Source of the DNA: Helicoverpa zea
Lineage: Eukaryota > Arthropoda > Insecta > Lepidoptera > Noctuidae
NCBI RefSeq assembly: GCF_022581195.2
Contig: NC_061465.1
Location: forward strand, 8,062,501 to 8,126,500
Reading direction: 5' to 3'
DNA length: 64,000 nucleotides
Positions 1 through 25,035 of this stretch are shown piece by piece (position 1 is the first letter of the stretch; every line of letters begins with the position of its first letter). The notes below the pieces were generated by a model that was not told the DNA's origin, searched no databases, and was given only the letters and a program-made list of their open reading frames with translations. Position numbers and translations under genes: made by a program.

Positions 1-362
1 AATACATTCTCTAGAATGTACTTCTGCAATAAACTTTTCGGTGTCGAACATCGCGAGGTGTCACGTGTCACGTCTGTCCTCATTGAAGTTTGTTTCTCAA
101 CGGCGGAGCGGCGCTATTCGGCAACTGCGTCCGCGTAGCCAATCCGCGTCCGCCGTGCATAGTCGCGTAGTAAAATAATCGGCCACTGAGAGTCAGCGAC
201 AACAGACGACGTAATAGCGTATAGTCGGTTCGGTGTGAACGACAATTTCAATATATATGGAAAGGCAATAAACTGCGTAACGCGCGCTCACAGTCAGCGG
301 CCAACAATACGTCTGGTCTGAACGATGCCTTAAAGAACAAAATATTTAAATCTGGAGAAAGG
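1..362 (+). promoter_or_regulatory. Possible promoter and non-coding first exon
   Basis: This stretch is richer in GC and CpG than its surroundings and has no useful ORF. It ends in a good splice-donor context (GGTGAGTAC at about 361). It could be the promoter and 5' untranslated exon of a plus-strand transcript. The Cys-rich gene starting at 4341 has a plausible acceptor (TTTTTCAG, ending about 4296) just before its ATG, so the two might be joined across an intron running over the minus-strand CLIP-like exons. This is inference from composition and splice signals only. Confidence 0.25.
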
Positions 363-417
363 GTGAGTACATAATGATGTTTTGCTTGGCTTTCACTGAG
401 AATTTTACTTTACTTAC

Positions 418-2092
418 CTATCTGATGAAAAACAAGAGAAGTCCATGAGATCTTCTATCAGTGGACAAGAACTGACTGGTACACATGTTGTGTTTTGTGG
501 ACAGGGACCCTGAAAGGAGACGGTGATAGATAAACTCTAAACGTAGGGCATACCATGTGTGTCATGAAAAAAGGTTCAGGTTTAAAATGAGGATCACATT
601 ACGAAAAAGACGGATTGATTGTGTGAAAGAAACATGACTCGAAAGGTAATGGTAGATACTTGCGGGACGAATTCAGATAGAGAAATATGAAAGAAGAATA
701 TTTAAGTAGATCCCAAATAAAATCGGGATATATGATGATGATAAACAAAACAAAATGAAATAAAACCATGAACTCACTCGGACACTTAGAAGATCGTCCT
801 CGCTTTTGATCCCTCCCATCCCAACACTTAAACCTATACCTGAAAGTACGTAAACGTTTATTTAATTAATATTATGCTACTTTTTTTAATGTTCGAAGGC
901 TATGTAAAGGACACGCCGTACTTTGTTAGAAATACAACATATTAATATCAATAACAACATATTACGACATTGTTTATAGGTAATGTTAACCCTTTCCCTT
1001 CCCGCGATGCAGAAACAATGGTTAAACAATATCTGTTTTTCGTAAATATTTAATTCACAGGACAGTCTGAAAACACCGAGGTAACAAACTTTTTCCAATA
1101 GGTACCTGTAGTTGTAACTGCTTAACACTATTCAACATTCTACCTACATAGGAAAATTTCTTTCGAGAGCTTTACCCCGGGTTACTTTAATTCAATATTT
1201 TTTAACTTAATTGGTATATAAACCATCAGTTGCTCTGGTAGTTTGCCATCAAACATGGCCTTGATACAAATAAATGATGTTATCATTTCATAGCGTGGCC
1301 TGATCGAGGCTGTCTATTGTGTCATCGGGCACCTGCAATTATTGGGTGCATCATTTGTTCAAATGACATGACATGGGAAATTACTATAGGCCAAACGGAG
1401 TTTTCAGGAAAACCTATATCGCGTAATAGAAGAAATTTTTTTTTTTAAATCTTTGTACAATTTTCCCAATTCGTCTCCACGTTTTCATTCGACAAAATTT
1501 TACGCAGCACGAATATCTTACTACCTGTCTTAAATTACGTAGAAGTAGTAGCGCAAGTTACGTAGGTTGGGCAGGTACACACAATTGTATCTGCTCTGTT
1601 ACAAATTATAATAAGGCAAAACTTTATAATCTAAGTCATCTTTATAAATATTTTTAATTATATTTAATTCTTTATAATATTTTTATTATTTACTTACAGC
1701 ATAATTAAATCAAAATGCCAGATATAAAATTGCGTTCACTGAAGGCAGCAAACGCACGAGGTGTAATTAAAATTAACATAAACACAATTGTAGGGTTCAA
1801 ATGAAGGTATAATTAGTCTGAACTCTACAAAGTTCATGCTATAAAAAAATGATGCTATGCCTCGCAAGTTATTTGAAACAAAGCAAATCCAAGCCTCTCA
1901 ATAATTGAACTTAAGTTTAAACAATACTCTACATTAATTCATGTTAAATTATGATTTCATATGATAGCCTATATTTAAAAACAACATACCAAAAAAATAT
2001 TTATCTAAAATATACTTACTTCCAAATTGAGCATTAGTCCACTGGAAAACACTTAAAAATAGCACAAAACAACACACTTTGATAGCCATCAT
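418..2092 (-). CDS. Secreted CLIP-like protein, 5' part (partial gene)
   Basis: Three exons read on the minus strand: 2020-2092, 778-839 and 418-509, with matching phases (1, 0, then open in phase 2) and GTAAGT or GTGAGT donors. Exon 1 encodes a signal peptide (start MMAIKVCCFVLFLSV, likely cleavage after ..QWTNA). Exon 2 is a short Gly/Ser/acidic linker ending in DDLLSVR. Exon 3 holds CPQNTTCVPVSSC followed by another Cys near LMDFSC, the spacing of a CLIP disulphide domain. CLIP domains precede trypsin-like domains in insect proteases and pseudo-proteases of clotting, Toll and melanisation cascades. The protease domain is not in the window: the gene runs off the left edge. A different Cys-rich secreted family is possible. 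Confidence 0.62.
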
Positions 2093-2686
2093 TATTTTTT
2101 TGCACTTATAAATAAAATTAATACAAAAAACTCCTAAAAGTCCTAAAGTTCACGAAACATTCCCCACAATTTTATATTCTTTAACTTTAATTTATTTTAG
2201 CGATAATGATGAACAATGATGGGTAGCCGTCAGCATCGTTAGATGGAACACAACAAAAATGATGCGGTAGAGAGCTTCCATTTCGACCGACGCGGTTCAG
2301 AGGTTGTGAATCTTTGGTAATTCAGTTCAGGTATTTACTAAAAACGAAGATTTTATTTTATTTTTAAGATAATTAATTGTTACAGAAGTGTAGGGTTACA
2401 TACATATTTACAGATTTTTTTGATAAAGTAGAAAATACTATAATGGATGAAGAAAACGGGGCTCTTTTTTAAGCTCAATTAAGAATAATTATTTTAACAT
2501 CTGCTTAAACCTATTAAAGAGTATGCTTGATATAATAATATGCTTATACATACTTATATCAAGTTTTTAATCGCAAAGTTATAAAATATTAAAAACAGTT
2601 GACAACCTATGCGGTAACATGATTCACCGCTACAAACGTTTGCCTCAGATTGATGCAGGCATTCACACCTATTCACTGACATTAAG
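2093..2686. other. Intergenic, upstream of CLIP-like gene
   Basis: AT-rich DNA between the CLIP-like first exon and a GC-rich repeat. It should include the minus-strand promoter and 5' leader of the CLIP-like gene, but I see no clear TATA box. No coding exon was found. Confidence 0.4.
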
Positions 2687-3712
2687 CGCTAGTTCAGACA
2701 CGGCGGGAACCGCGCGATTATAGAATCGCATGGAAATCGCGCGGGTCTTATTTATATGAGTTAGTTAGTAATCGTTCAGACATAACCGCGCGGTTAATCA
2801 AGCCGCGCGATTACCGCAACCCAACCGCCAGAAAATAGAATCGCGCTGCTCCCGCGCGTTTCTATTACTATGGAGTCTTTAATTCACGCATATGCACAAT
2901 ACAAACCACTGGTAAAATCCATAAATTATAGTAGAATATTAGACAGGAACAAATTATTCAATCATTTGTATATGATAAACAAAAGAAAGCCTTCCCATGT
3001 ATCGTATCGTATTTTATCTACTATTATTGCTAACACATTTATTCAATAACATAGGTGTTAACTAAATGATATATTGCAATGATAAATTATATCCTATTAT
3101 TAAAGAATCTAACATAACAGTTTCATACCAATCCATTAAAAGCTGCCCATCCAGCAAAATAGATGTACAAAGTACGGCCGTCTACGATTCACAAGGAACA
3201 TTGCGAACGAAGCGTGTCGGTTCTAATCTTTGCAAAATCAGTTTTTATTACATAGTTTATTGTGTTACGTTTTTGTGTAACGCGGTGTCGTTCACATCAT
3301 TGGGCTACGGACACTGGACTCTTAACAATGTCTTCGTTCCCAGAAATAGAAGACCTGATTATAACTGGATCTGTTACCGCATACTGTTTTTTTATTAGGT
3401 TGTGTGATTAAATTTTGTATTGGATTGCCGAAATACTTCTATTTTTGCAGACTTTGCAGACTCCTGCGAAATACTCTTAGCTAACATTAGTAAATAAAAA
3501 AATCCTTGTTGTAATGACTACGTATTAGATACGCTAACATGCCATAGATTTTATTTCCAAACACACTTTTTATAAACAAAACCTACTTTCTGTTTATACA
3601 TTCTAAAATGATACGGTACGGCATACAACGCTTTCCTAGTCCCATTGGTTTTGTGTTATATTGCGAGCATCCGCGCGGGTCGTAGCCCGCTAGTTCACAC
3701 TATGACATCAAC
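2687..3712. mobile_element. Probable non-autonomous DNA transposon with GC-rich ends
   Basis: The left end begins CTAGTTCAGACACGGCGGG; the right end, read on the opposite strand, begins TAGTGTGAACTAGCGGGC. They form an imperfect inverted repeat. Just inside the left end are repeated CCGCGCGRTT-type words at about 2710-2860, while the interior is AT-rich. Inside lie a 59-codon ORF (2870-3049) and a 110-codon ORF (3066-3398), neither of which I recognise. This fits a decayed cut-and-paste element with subterminal repeats. Superfamily and exact borders are uncertain. Confidence 0.4.
2870..3049 (+). pseudogene. Short ORF inside the putative transposon (transposase start relic?)
   Basis: A 59-residue ORF starts MESLIHAYAQYKP just after the GC-rich subterminal repeats, where the transposase ORF of a DNA transposon could start, then hits a stop. 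It is Lys/Tyr/Ile-rich. It may be the truncated first codons of a transposase; no domain is recognisable. Confidence 0.25.
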
Positions 3713-4295
3713 ATTGTTTGAAGCACGTAAAAAATTACTTCCTAATCAGATAATGGAACAATTTCATACAATTAACCGGCACGGATTTTGGAAATGACGG
3801 CACCATTGTTACTCGGCCTTTAATTTATGACACGAGGCTGTTTACCGTAGGTATAATTACTATTTTTTTTGTGATGAGTAGGAGTACTACTTAAATATGT
3901 GAAAATTCCTATTGCTTTAGGTTGAATCGAATAAAATCGCGCCATCGATTCATCTAGTGGATGTCCACTGCCATTAATAGTAAATACTTAATGATAAATT
4001 GATAAATAAAAATAATGAACGTCAAAACATCGGGCAACTCAAGAAAATTGTCTCCATAGACCACATAGACATACGAAGCTATACTTTTTGAGGTTGATAA
4101 TTCCAAAGAGGAATAAATACAATAGAACGTATGTCAAGTTTGAATTAATGTCAAGGTAAATCCAGAAAAAATGGCAAAGCAAAGAGCAATTATTTGATAA
4201 ATTTTACAAGGACTGGGACCAAACATAATGTTTGTATAGTTAAATTCTAATTTTGTAAAGTCTTTAAAAGCATCAAATTAGTGAACCATTTTTCA
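3713..4295. other. Intergenic or 5' intron of the Cys-rich gene
   Basis: AT-rich with no ORF of note. A polypyrimidine tract and AG at about 4290-4296 could be the acceptor of the exon holding the ATG at 4341. Confidence 0.4.
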
Positions 4296-4340
4296 GATGA
4301 CTACTAAATAGCATAGATTTCTCGTTAAACCGCTCCTAAA

Positions 4341-7300
4341 ATGACAGACACACGCGATTACCATCACCATCCATCCAGTGTATTTTCAACTGACACCATG
4401 AAATTAGCCAGTAGTGCCTCCGAGCAAAATGTTTATTTCACCTACGTGTGTCTTGTCAATGATATCAAACCCGGTGGCACTTTTAATCCCAAATATGGGC
4501 TCAATGAGAAAACATCACAAGATGTGATCGATGTTTCATCTGCCCATAATGAGGAGGTAAGTTGGCATCAAATTATCTAGGCATATAATAATCTAGAACG
4601 TGACAAAATAAACTTTGTACCTACTAATTTATTAGGTGAATCAGGAGGACCAACCTATACAAGTAGAAAGATCGAAAGCGCTTCACGAACTAGTGGAATC
4701 GTACAAGAAAGCAGAACAAGCTGACCAGAATGAAACTGACTCATCTACGCCATATGTTAGCAAGTTTTTGTATTGCTTTTGTGTCTTCTTTTATGGTTGT
4801 TTACATTTCTATTTTAACGTGACTTTACATTAGCCAACCACTACGTCGGGCGACGATAGCGAGTTATCGGAGATCGATGAGTGTAATTTCATACCCTGTG
4901 ACAACCCAAACGTTTTAAAACTAACCAAAATGAAGTGGCTAACTGAGGATACCGAAGATGGCCCCGATTCTAGGTTTGTATCCAAAGAAAAAAATATTCT
5001 AAATCGCGGCGACTGTTCCGAATATACACTGACATGGTGTCATTCCAGAAAAGTAAACGCATTAACAGGTGCCAATTTAACTATTAAGAAACGAAGACCT
5101 GTATAATATGCGAAGATGGTGAAATGTAGGTAATTTTTATCGAAACGCATGATTTTCACTGAGCCTGTCAACATGTTGGGAATTTTTTAGATTTGTGCTC
5201 ACACCTGTGCTGTTTTCAGTTCACCATCGATATCACCTACAACTTCGAGCTCTAACTGTAGTAAAGTTTCCGAAGATGAAATCAAAGAAGATGTTAATGG
5301 TTTGGGAGACAAATATTTGTCGACTATACTGCGGTTGGACAAAGAGCACAACATGTTTGGCTTGTCAAACATTGCCATAGTTGGAGCCAAACCATCTAAG
5401 ATGAAACGCAAGGACGATGATAGGCCTGTGTTCCATCAAACAGCTATCGTCCAAATATGTTGTGGCAAGGGTTGTTGCAAGTATAAGGTATGTTCAATTG
5501 TTTATATCCATATTTGTGCAAAATTGCACATATGAAAAAAATATTTATTTATATTTTTATTTCAGAGCAACACGGATCTACCATTATCTTTGAAGGGGGT
5601 CGGTATTGTTGATACTTCCTAACATCTTTACAAAACATGAATTAAGTTTGCTCGTTATCATACTTATTCGACGTATTTCTACATTTCAGTGTGGCGGTTG
5701 TAGAGGCTGTTGTGCCGATCCATGCTGCACTATTTGTGTGCCACCATGCACCCCTCCATCCTGTGTGGTGATTATATTACTTTTCTACTATCATAGTTTA
5801 AAGCGTATTTTCTTATTGTAATTTTTATTTTTCTTCTTATTTTTAGGAAGAATTACCGCCGTGTAGTCCTTTCGTGAGTAAAGTTTGATCACTTCATAAT
5901 CACTTCGATTTGTAACAAGAATTTTATTCACAATGACCGTGCATCCTAATTTGTTTTTGCAGTGCTCTTCATGTCCAAGAGGAAAATGTTCTTGCAAGGT
6001 TAGGAATAAAATTTTGCGAAGTAAAATAATAAGCTTTTTTAAATTATTCTAAAATTATCCATAAATATATATTTTTAATCTATGTTTTATGATTTTTGCA
6101 GTACACATGCAAACCTTCTAAATGCACGGTGGATTGCAGTAACTGCTTTGGCTTAAAGGTTTGAACGATAAATACATTCGTGACGTACATTTGTTTGTAT
6201 GAAAACTTATATATAACGATATTAATATTACAGATCAAATTGAATCGCAAACCAAAATACGAAGCTCCGGCGGTCGAATTAACTCCACGAGCTAGTTGCG
6301 AGCTACAAAAAGTTTGTATTGGATGCCTTGTTTTCCTAACATGCTTACAGTCCACGCCAAATAAATTTGCAATTTAGGAGTTTGCCTCTTTAGTTTTTTT
6401 TTTTTATTTTACTGTGAAGTCGAAGTAGCCAACTTCGGACAAGCAAAGAGTCTCAGGAAATATCCTTTCGAATAAATGCACATGGTGCTAGCTTCAGAAT
6501 TGCAAAATTATTTGGCGGGGACTGTTTAGTTACCTGATCTTCCGATCTGACCTGATCGAAACTGAGTTTATTCCTTCCACCTAGCCACTGGCAGCTCGAT
6601 CCTGCCATCACCTGCCTCAGTGCATTCCACCTTCGTCGTGCTTCCCTTACCTGATGCCCTGCTTCTGGCCGGCTCGACCCTCAGCCCCTTGTACCTCGCC
6701 AGCGCGGTGCTTCCACAATCCCCCGTGCCCGGCAGCTAGGAAACGTGCAAGAGTGTCTCCACCTAGGGAGTATATTTGCCCGAAGGTGAATTTTTAATGC
6801 ACCTAAATAGTAATTTAAGTTGAACATGATTAATACTTTAGTTATTTTTCGTTCTTCGTCACGTAAAAAATATCTTTTTTTTTCAGAAATGCGTGGATGA
6901 GCAAAAGCAAACGAAATGTGATAATGATATTTGCCCTGGGGTAAGATAAATAACTTTATCCTTGAACATACTTCATTACTGCAGAAATGTAGGACTGCAG
7001 TAATGACACGATTAAAATAGTTTCAAGTCCCGGATTACCTTGTGTATTAATTACTGGTACCTTGTGCTTTTTTCTAGAATAATCTTGTGCTGAGACGAGC
7101 TTTAGAAAATAGATTTGGCATGCCACCTCCTTCAAGTTAATAATGGTTTTGCCGCATGACAATCATCCCTGTTGCGATTGCAAAACGGTAAGTGCTAGAC
7201 TGCTATTGAGGATGTTTACAATAATTTTGAAGCATTGCCGTTATTTGGATGTATTCTAACTTTTAGGATGTTGATGGCTCTCATAAACAAATAGAAGAAA

Positions 7301-8151
7301 GTATTGAAGTTAAAATACATGGAAAAAAGAAGAAAAAACCCGTAAGTTGATCTTGTTTATGCTTAAGTAGTTTTTTTTAACCCAACCAAAGAAGATAATT
7401 TATTTGCTTTTACATATGTAGCTTATTACATTTATAAATTCAAAAAAACAGTTTCAGGATATAAATTCATATAAATTGGGTATTGTTTCAGAAACATAAT
7501 ATTAAATGCGAATGTTCGAAGCCCGGGTGTGCCAGTTGCTTCGTGAGTAGACCCCAGGTAAAGAAAAAATGCTAATGCTAAAAATGTTAGTTCTGTCTTA
7601 AAAGTTGTTTAAAGTTGGTTAAAAATTAGGAATTTTGTCTATATCTTCGATGAATATGAATAATTGGGGAGAGTCGTGCTCACTTTTAAATTGGGTTTTT
7701 ACATTATTTGCAGAAAAGAGAAGATAGCGGAAATTAAAAACGTTTCATTAAAAACCGCTGCATATGTCGCTCAAATCGCGACTTTGGTCGAGACGAATTC
7801 AGGCAGGTATGTGTTCATCAATCAGATACCTTCATAGTTACCTACTGTAATCCATGTATAAGACAGGGCATCTTATCTTGGTAGGTCGAAAACCTACGAC
7901 TCTGGTTTTAACGCATCATACCTAATTAAAATAATATATTCGGACGGAATGCCTTCAAATGCAACTAATCACCACTGCTAAGAATTCAAACGGCTTAAAG
8001 AAGTCTGGCAATATCTGGCTACTACATAGCCTGCACGTCGAATTAAGAAGTTTTATTATTAACTTTGCAGGCTGGAAAATATAACAACTACGACGCTGAA
8101 CAGAACGGCCACTGGGATCAGGATGACAAGATAATGATTCTGAATGATTAA
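4341..8151 (+). CDS. Cysteine-rich multi-exon protein, unknown family
   Basis: Predicted exons: 4341-4556, 4636-4755, 4834-4973, 5220-5487, 5566-5598, 5690-5767, 5847-5873, 5963-5998, 6102-6158, 6234-6311, 6887-6940, 7113-7187, 7267-7341, 7492-7557 (or to 7542), then 7714-7737 (stop), or alternatively a last exon at 8071-8151. The product is about 450-470 aa with no signal peptide. The first 250 residues are polar and acidic. The middle is packed with Cys: ICCGKGCCKYK, CGGCRGCCADPCCTICVPPC, CSSCPRGKCSCK, and CKPSKCTVDCSNC; CECSKPGCASC lies near the end. Nearly all introns are phase 0, and exons of 27-78 nt each carry one Cys cluster. Several donors are weak (GTTTGT, GTCGGT). Such composition recalls Cys-rich sperm-tail or keratin-associated proteins, or a zinc/metal binder; homology is not shown. 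The poly(A) signal AATAAA is at 8160-8165. Confidence 0.6.
6530..6790. repeat. GC-rich insert inside an intron of the Cys-rich gene
   Basis: Intron 10 (6312-6886) contains a block that is much richer in GC than the flanks, with words such as CTGGCCGGCTCGACCC and CCCCGTGCCCGGCAGC. The change in base composition suggests an inserted retroelement or SINE fragment. I cannot assign a family and see no intact ORF. Confidence 0.3.
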
Positions 8152-8159
8152 AAGAATGC

Positions 8160-8202
8160 AATAAAAATTAAAGAGTAGCCATTAAATTATGTTTTATTTA
8201 TT
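8160..8202. terminator. Interlocked poly(A) signals of convergent genes
   Basis: The plus-strand AATAAA at 8160-8165 serves the Cys-rich gene. Overlapping minus-strand AATAAATAAA (plus 8193-8202) lies only 9-18 nt past the stop (8211) of the opposing gene. Both 3' ends therefore fall within about 50 bp, and the two transcripts probably overlap at their tails. Confidence 0.65.
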
Positions 8203-8210
8203 ACGTTTGA

Positions 8211-10844
8211 TTAATCTCTAGACACCACGTATTTTTGAACGCAACCCTTATGGGGTGGCAACTTGTGGGTTATTTGGTCTATTACAGTATACGGAGGGGT
8301 TCCTTGAGCGATGTGGCAATAATCACTGCAGTACATAAATGGCGCGATGTTCGTTTGGAAAGGATTGGGAGGGAATGGAGCCAGGTCGAACACCTCCCCG
8401 TGACCATATGACGCGAGGTCCGATAGAGCGTACGGAACTTTGTATTTACTGTGTGTTTCCGATTTAAAGACACTGTAAGAAAAAATAATGTCACGGCCCT
8501 TTCATACGGCAGTCCAGTTTTTTGCAGGATACCGTTTTTTGCAGGATCCCGTTTGATCGCAAAAGATATTATATGTTAGCGTTCACACGAGCAAACCGCA
8601 TGCAGGATCCTGCAAAATGCTGTTCCCGTCGATTTGTGCGATTCGGTTTTGTCACTTTAAACTGGATCGTTTGTCCAGTCAAAAGCGGGAATCCTGCAAA
8701 AACGGACGCTGTGTTCACACGTAGTTCAGTTTTGCAGGATACAGTAAACTGCCGGTCCCGCAAAACTGGACTGCCGTGTGAAAGGGCTGTTAGTCGAAAT
8801 CGTTAGGAAACCTGACAAGCGAAACTGTTATGGTAGTCGAGACTTGTTGGTAACAAAATTGTGGTTTTCAGTACACGTAAGTATTCACACAATATAAAAA
8901 AACAAACTTTTTGCAGTCATATGAACACTGCATAGGTTTCAACCGTCATTCGTGCCAAATAGGGAAAACTGGAGATACATGTAATGAGAACCTAGAGTAA
9001 TTAAATTCCTCACCCTTTCAAATTATTGACAGGATTATGGCAGGCCGCCACCTCCCTATATTCTTTGCCTACATGGATTCTATCATATACGCTTCTACGA
9101 ACAGTACCAGTTAAAGGCATCCATATTTCTTTGTGTCGTGGTCCGAAGCCTTTCACCTGTAATTTAAGGTACATATGCACATTAGGTACATATATTAGGT
9201 ACACACACGTTTTCAAAATGATCATTCTTCTATGCATTCGAGGATCCAATATTGAAGCTTAACCGTCCTTACCTTGGGAGTATTTGATTCAGTGTAGAAA
9301 GTGATATGATCCTTAGCGCCAATGCCATATTGGTCGTCAGGGGTAAAGGGTCTATGATTAGCTCTGTAAGTTGACACATAGGGATCCATGAGTCTTCTGT
9401 ACCCCCCTGGGACGTTGTCAAATATAACGGGGGCTTCATTTCTTCCAGCTGCTACAGCCTATAAGGTTTTAGTGGCCTAACTATCATCAATTTTACAAAT
9501 AAGTGTAGATGAAGCTTTTCTATTTAATTTAATTAAACAGTATTTTGATCCTTTAGGAGGCCTATGTTGGTATGTACAAAGCTACTTACTACAGCTGCTA
9601 CAAAAAAGTATAGGATTACAAGTACACTGCAGAACTGGGAGGAAACTGTTGGACTCTTTTTGAACAGTTTATTTAATACTTCTGCACATTCTGTACAAGG
9701 GCGGACTTAACGCCTTAGGCGTTTTCTACCAGTCTACTTTTGGGTGGTGGAGAAATAGCAGTGGTAGGTGCAAAGTTTAGGTATATGATATTTAATTAGA
9801 CTCACAGGAAAAATATATTCCGGGTCAGGTGCTTTTATTTCTACCGGAGGAGGTGCTAAAGGTGACTTCGCTAGACCTCTGTAGTTATCTTTCATTTCCG
9901 ACAGCATTTGTGGCTTCGTTATACTTTTCCCTTGTAACTGGAACGTAGTACAACATTTGTTTTACGGTTATCGTGGAAATTTTAAAACCTACGTGATTGT
10001 GTCTAACGAAGATTCGAAAATCTACATATTCCTTAAGTACATTAGATTCTTTAAAAGTATAGACAGACATGTGTTACTAGGGAGTTTGTAGTGCCACTTC
10101 TTCCCAGCAAAAACACGGAAGTGGTAAAGGGTGGGCATTTTGGGGACAGTCTTTTCAGGTTCATAAAGTGCCGTATTTCTGCCAAATTAGAATAAACTCT
10201 ATACATAAACTGTATAATAAATATATTTTACAATACGACATTTATTTTCTTACCCGTTTCTCAAGTCCTGTCAGGAATATAACTCGTCGGCAGTTGATGG
10301 CACAATCTGATCTCTCCATCGCTTTATTGGGGTTTGGCTTGACGCAGTATTCGCCAGTGGTGGTTTTGTATGACTCTTTTTCAACCACCATGTCTCTGCC
10401 TGTCACCCGAGTTGGAAGAGGCTCGTCAATTTTCTACAAGAATATAATTTTTGAATATTTTCTAAAAAATAAAAGCTGCTCTACAAAGTTGATGTTCTTG
10501 TTTGTACTTTTTTCTTTTATTACAATTTTATCTATAAGTAGTTAAGTGCTTACATAAATAAATGATCATCATCTCATATTAAACTATTGCTACCAAGGAT
10601 ACCTCATGTTTTAGGTAAGTTGTACTTAATACCTACGTACAGACTAGAATAAATGAAAGATACTTACACAATCCAAGCTATGCGGTATACCAGGTATATG
10701 CCGAAGCCCAATACTGGTGCCAGTCCTAGTTTCATTGTTGGAGAGTCTCAGTGGAATATTGTACTGCACATTACCCCAAGTATTGACATTCTGGATCAAG
10801 AGGTCGTTCAAAACTAATGGCTTACAAGCCTTTGGTTCCGTCAT
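8211..10844 (-). CDS. 359-aa conserved-looking protein, possible axonemal component
   Basis: Six exons: 10668-10844, 10254-10433, 9806-9937, 9273-9458, 9014-9156, 8211-8472. All phases match and all donors are GTRAG-like, giving 359 aa from MTEPKACKPLV to ..KYVVSRD. There is no signal peptide or membrane segment. It has scattered Cys, many Tyr/Pro/Arg, and short motifs (TTTGEYC, GGYRRLMDPYVSTYRANHR, FGPRHKEIWMPLTG) of the sort seen in extended microtubule-inner or axoneme-stabilising proteins. I do not recognise the family. It starts about 425 bp downstream of the CFAP61 stop on the same strand, which fits co-expression in ciliated or testis cells. That role is inference; the exon chain itself is well supported. 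Confidence 0.75.
8495..8788. mobile_element. MITE with about 40-bp terminal inverted repeats
   Basis: The left end GGCCCTTTCATACGGCAGTC and the right end (reverse complement AGCCCTTTCACACGGCAGTC) match over about 35-40 bp, continuing into CAGTTTTGC. The interior repeats GCAGGATCCC/GCAGGATACC words. The element lies in the last intron of the 359-aa gene, ending about 22 bp from the 3' splice site at 8473. No ORF of its own. Confidence 0.75.
10081..10190 (+). repeat. Short interspersed repeat, copy 1 of 3
   Basis: Begins with a small hairpin (GCCACTTCTTCCCAG ... GGAAGTGG) followed by a GTGGGCATTTTGGGG block and an AAAGTGC block. The same order of blocks recurs at 13642 and 14249. The sequence is intronic in the 359-aa gene. 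Confidence 0.6.
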
Positions 10845-11231
10845 AATGATTAAATTATCACGATAAAATTATTAACAAAAATATTGGAATATAAAATTAA
10901 CCAGCAACAGTGATATGACATAAAAGCAGTTGACAGTTCTTTTTTTTCAGATTGTTTATGTACGAATTTAAAATTATCATGAAATTATCTGATTGAGTAA
11001 AAAGTTTGAGTATTTATTTGAATGAGTATGACCCAACTGGGATCTAAGCCTATAGTATGACCTGGGCGTATGTGTAGTGTGTTTTGTGACTAAATAAATA
11101 AGATCGAAAGATAGGCGAATATTTTCGCTTGAAAACTCATAGCAACTCACAGATCCACAGCAATCAGTATCTGAATTGATCTTTCCTAAAAACGCAAAAA
11201 AAAAACTAATTTATATTTTCCCAATCACATA

Positions 11232-11237
11232 TTTATT
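11232..11237 (-). terminator. CFAP61 poly(A) signal
   Basis: AATAAA on the minus strand, about 33 nt past the CFAP61 stop codon at 11270, leaving room for a very short 3' UTR before the downstream gene at 10844. Confidence 0.6.
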
Positions 11238-11269
11238 CATTTAAAACAACATTGTCATAAAAATACAAT

Positions 11270-25035
<13,766 letters not shown>

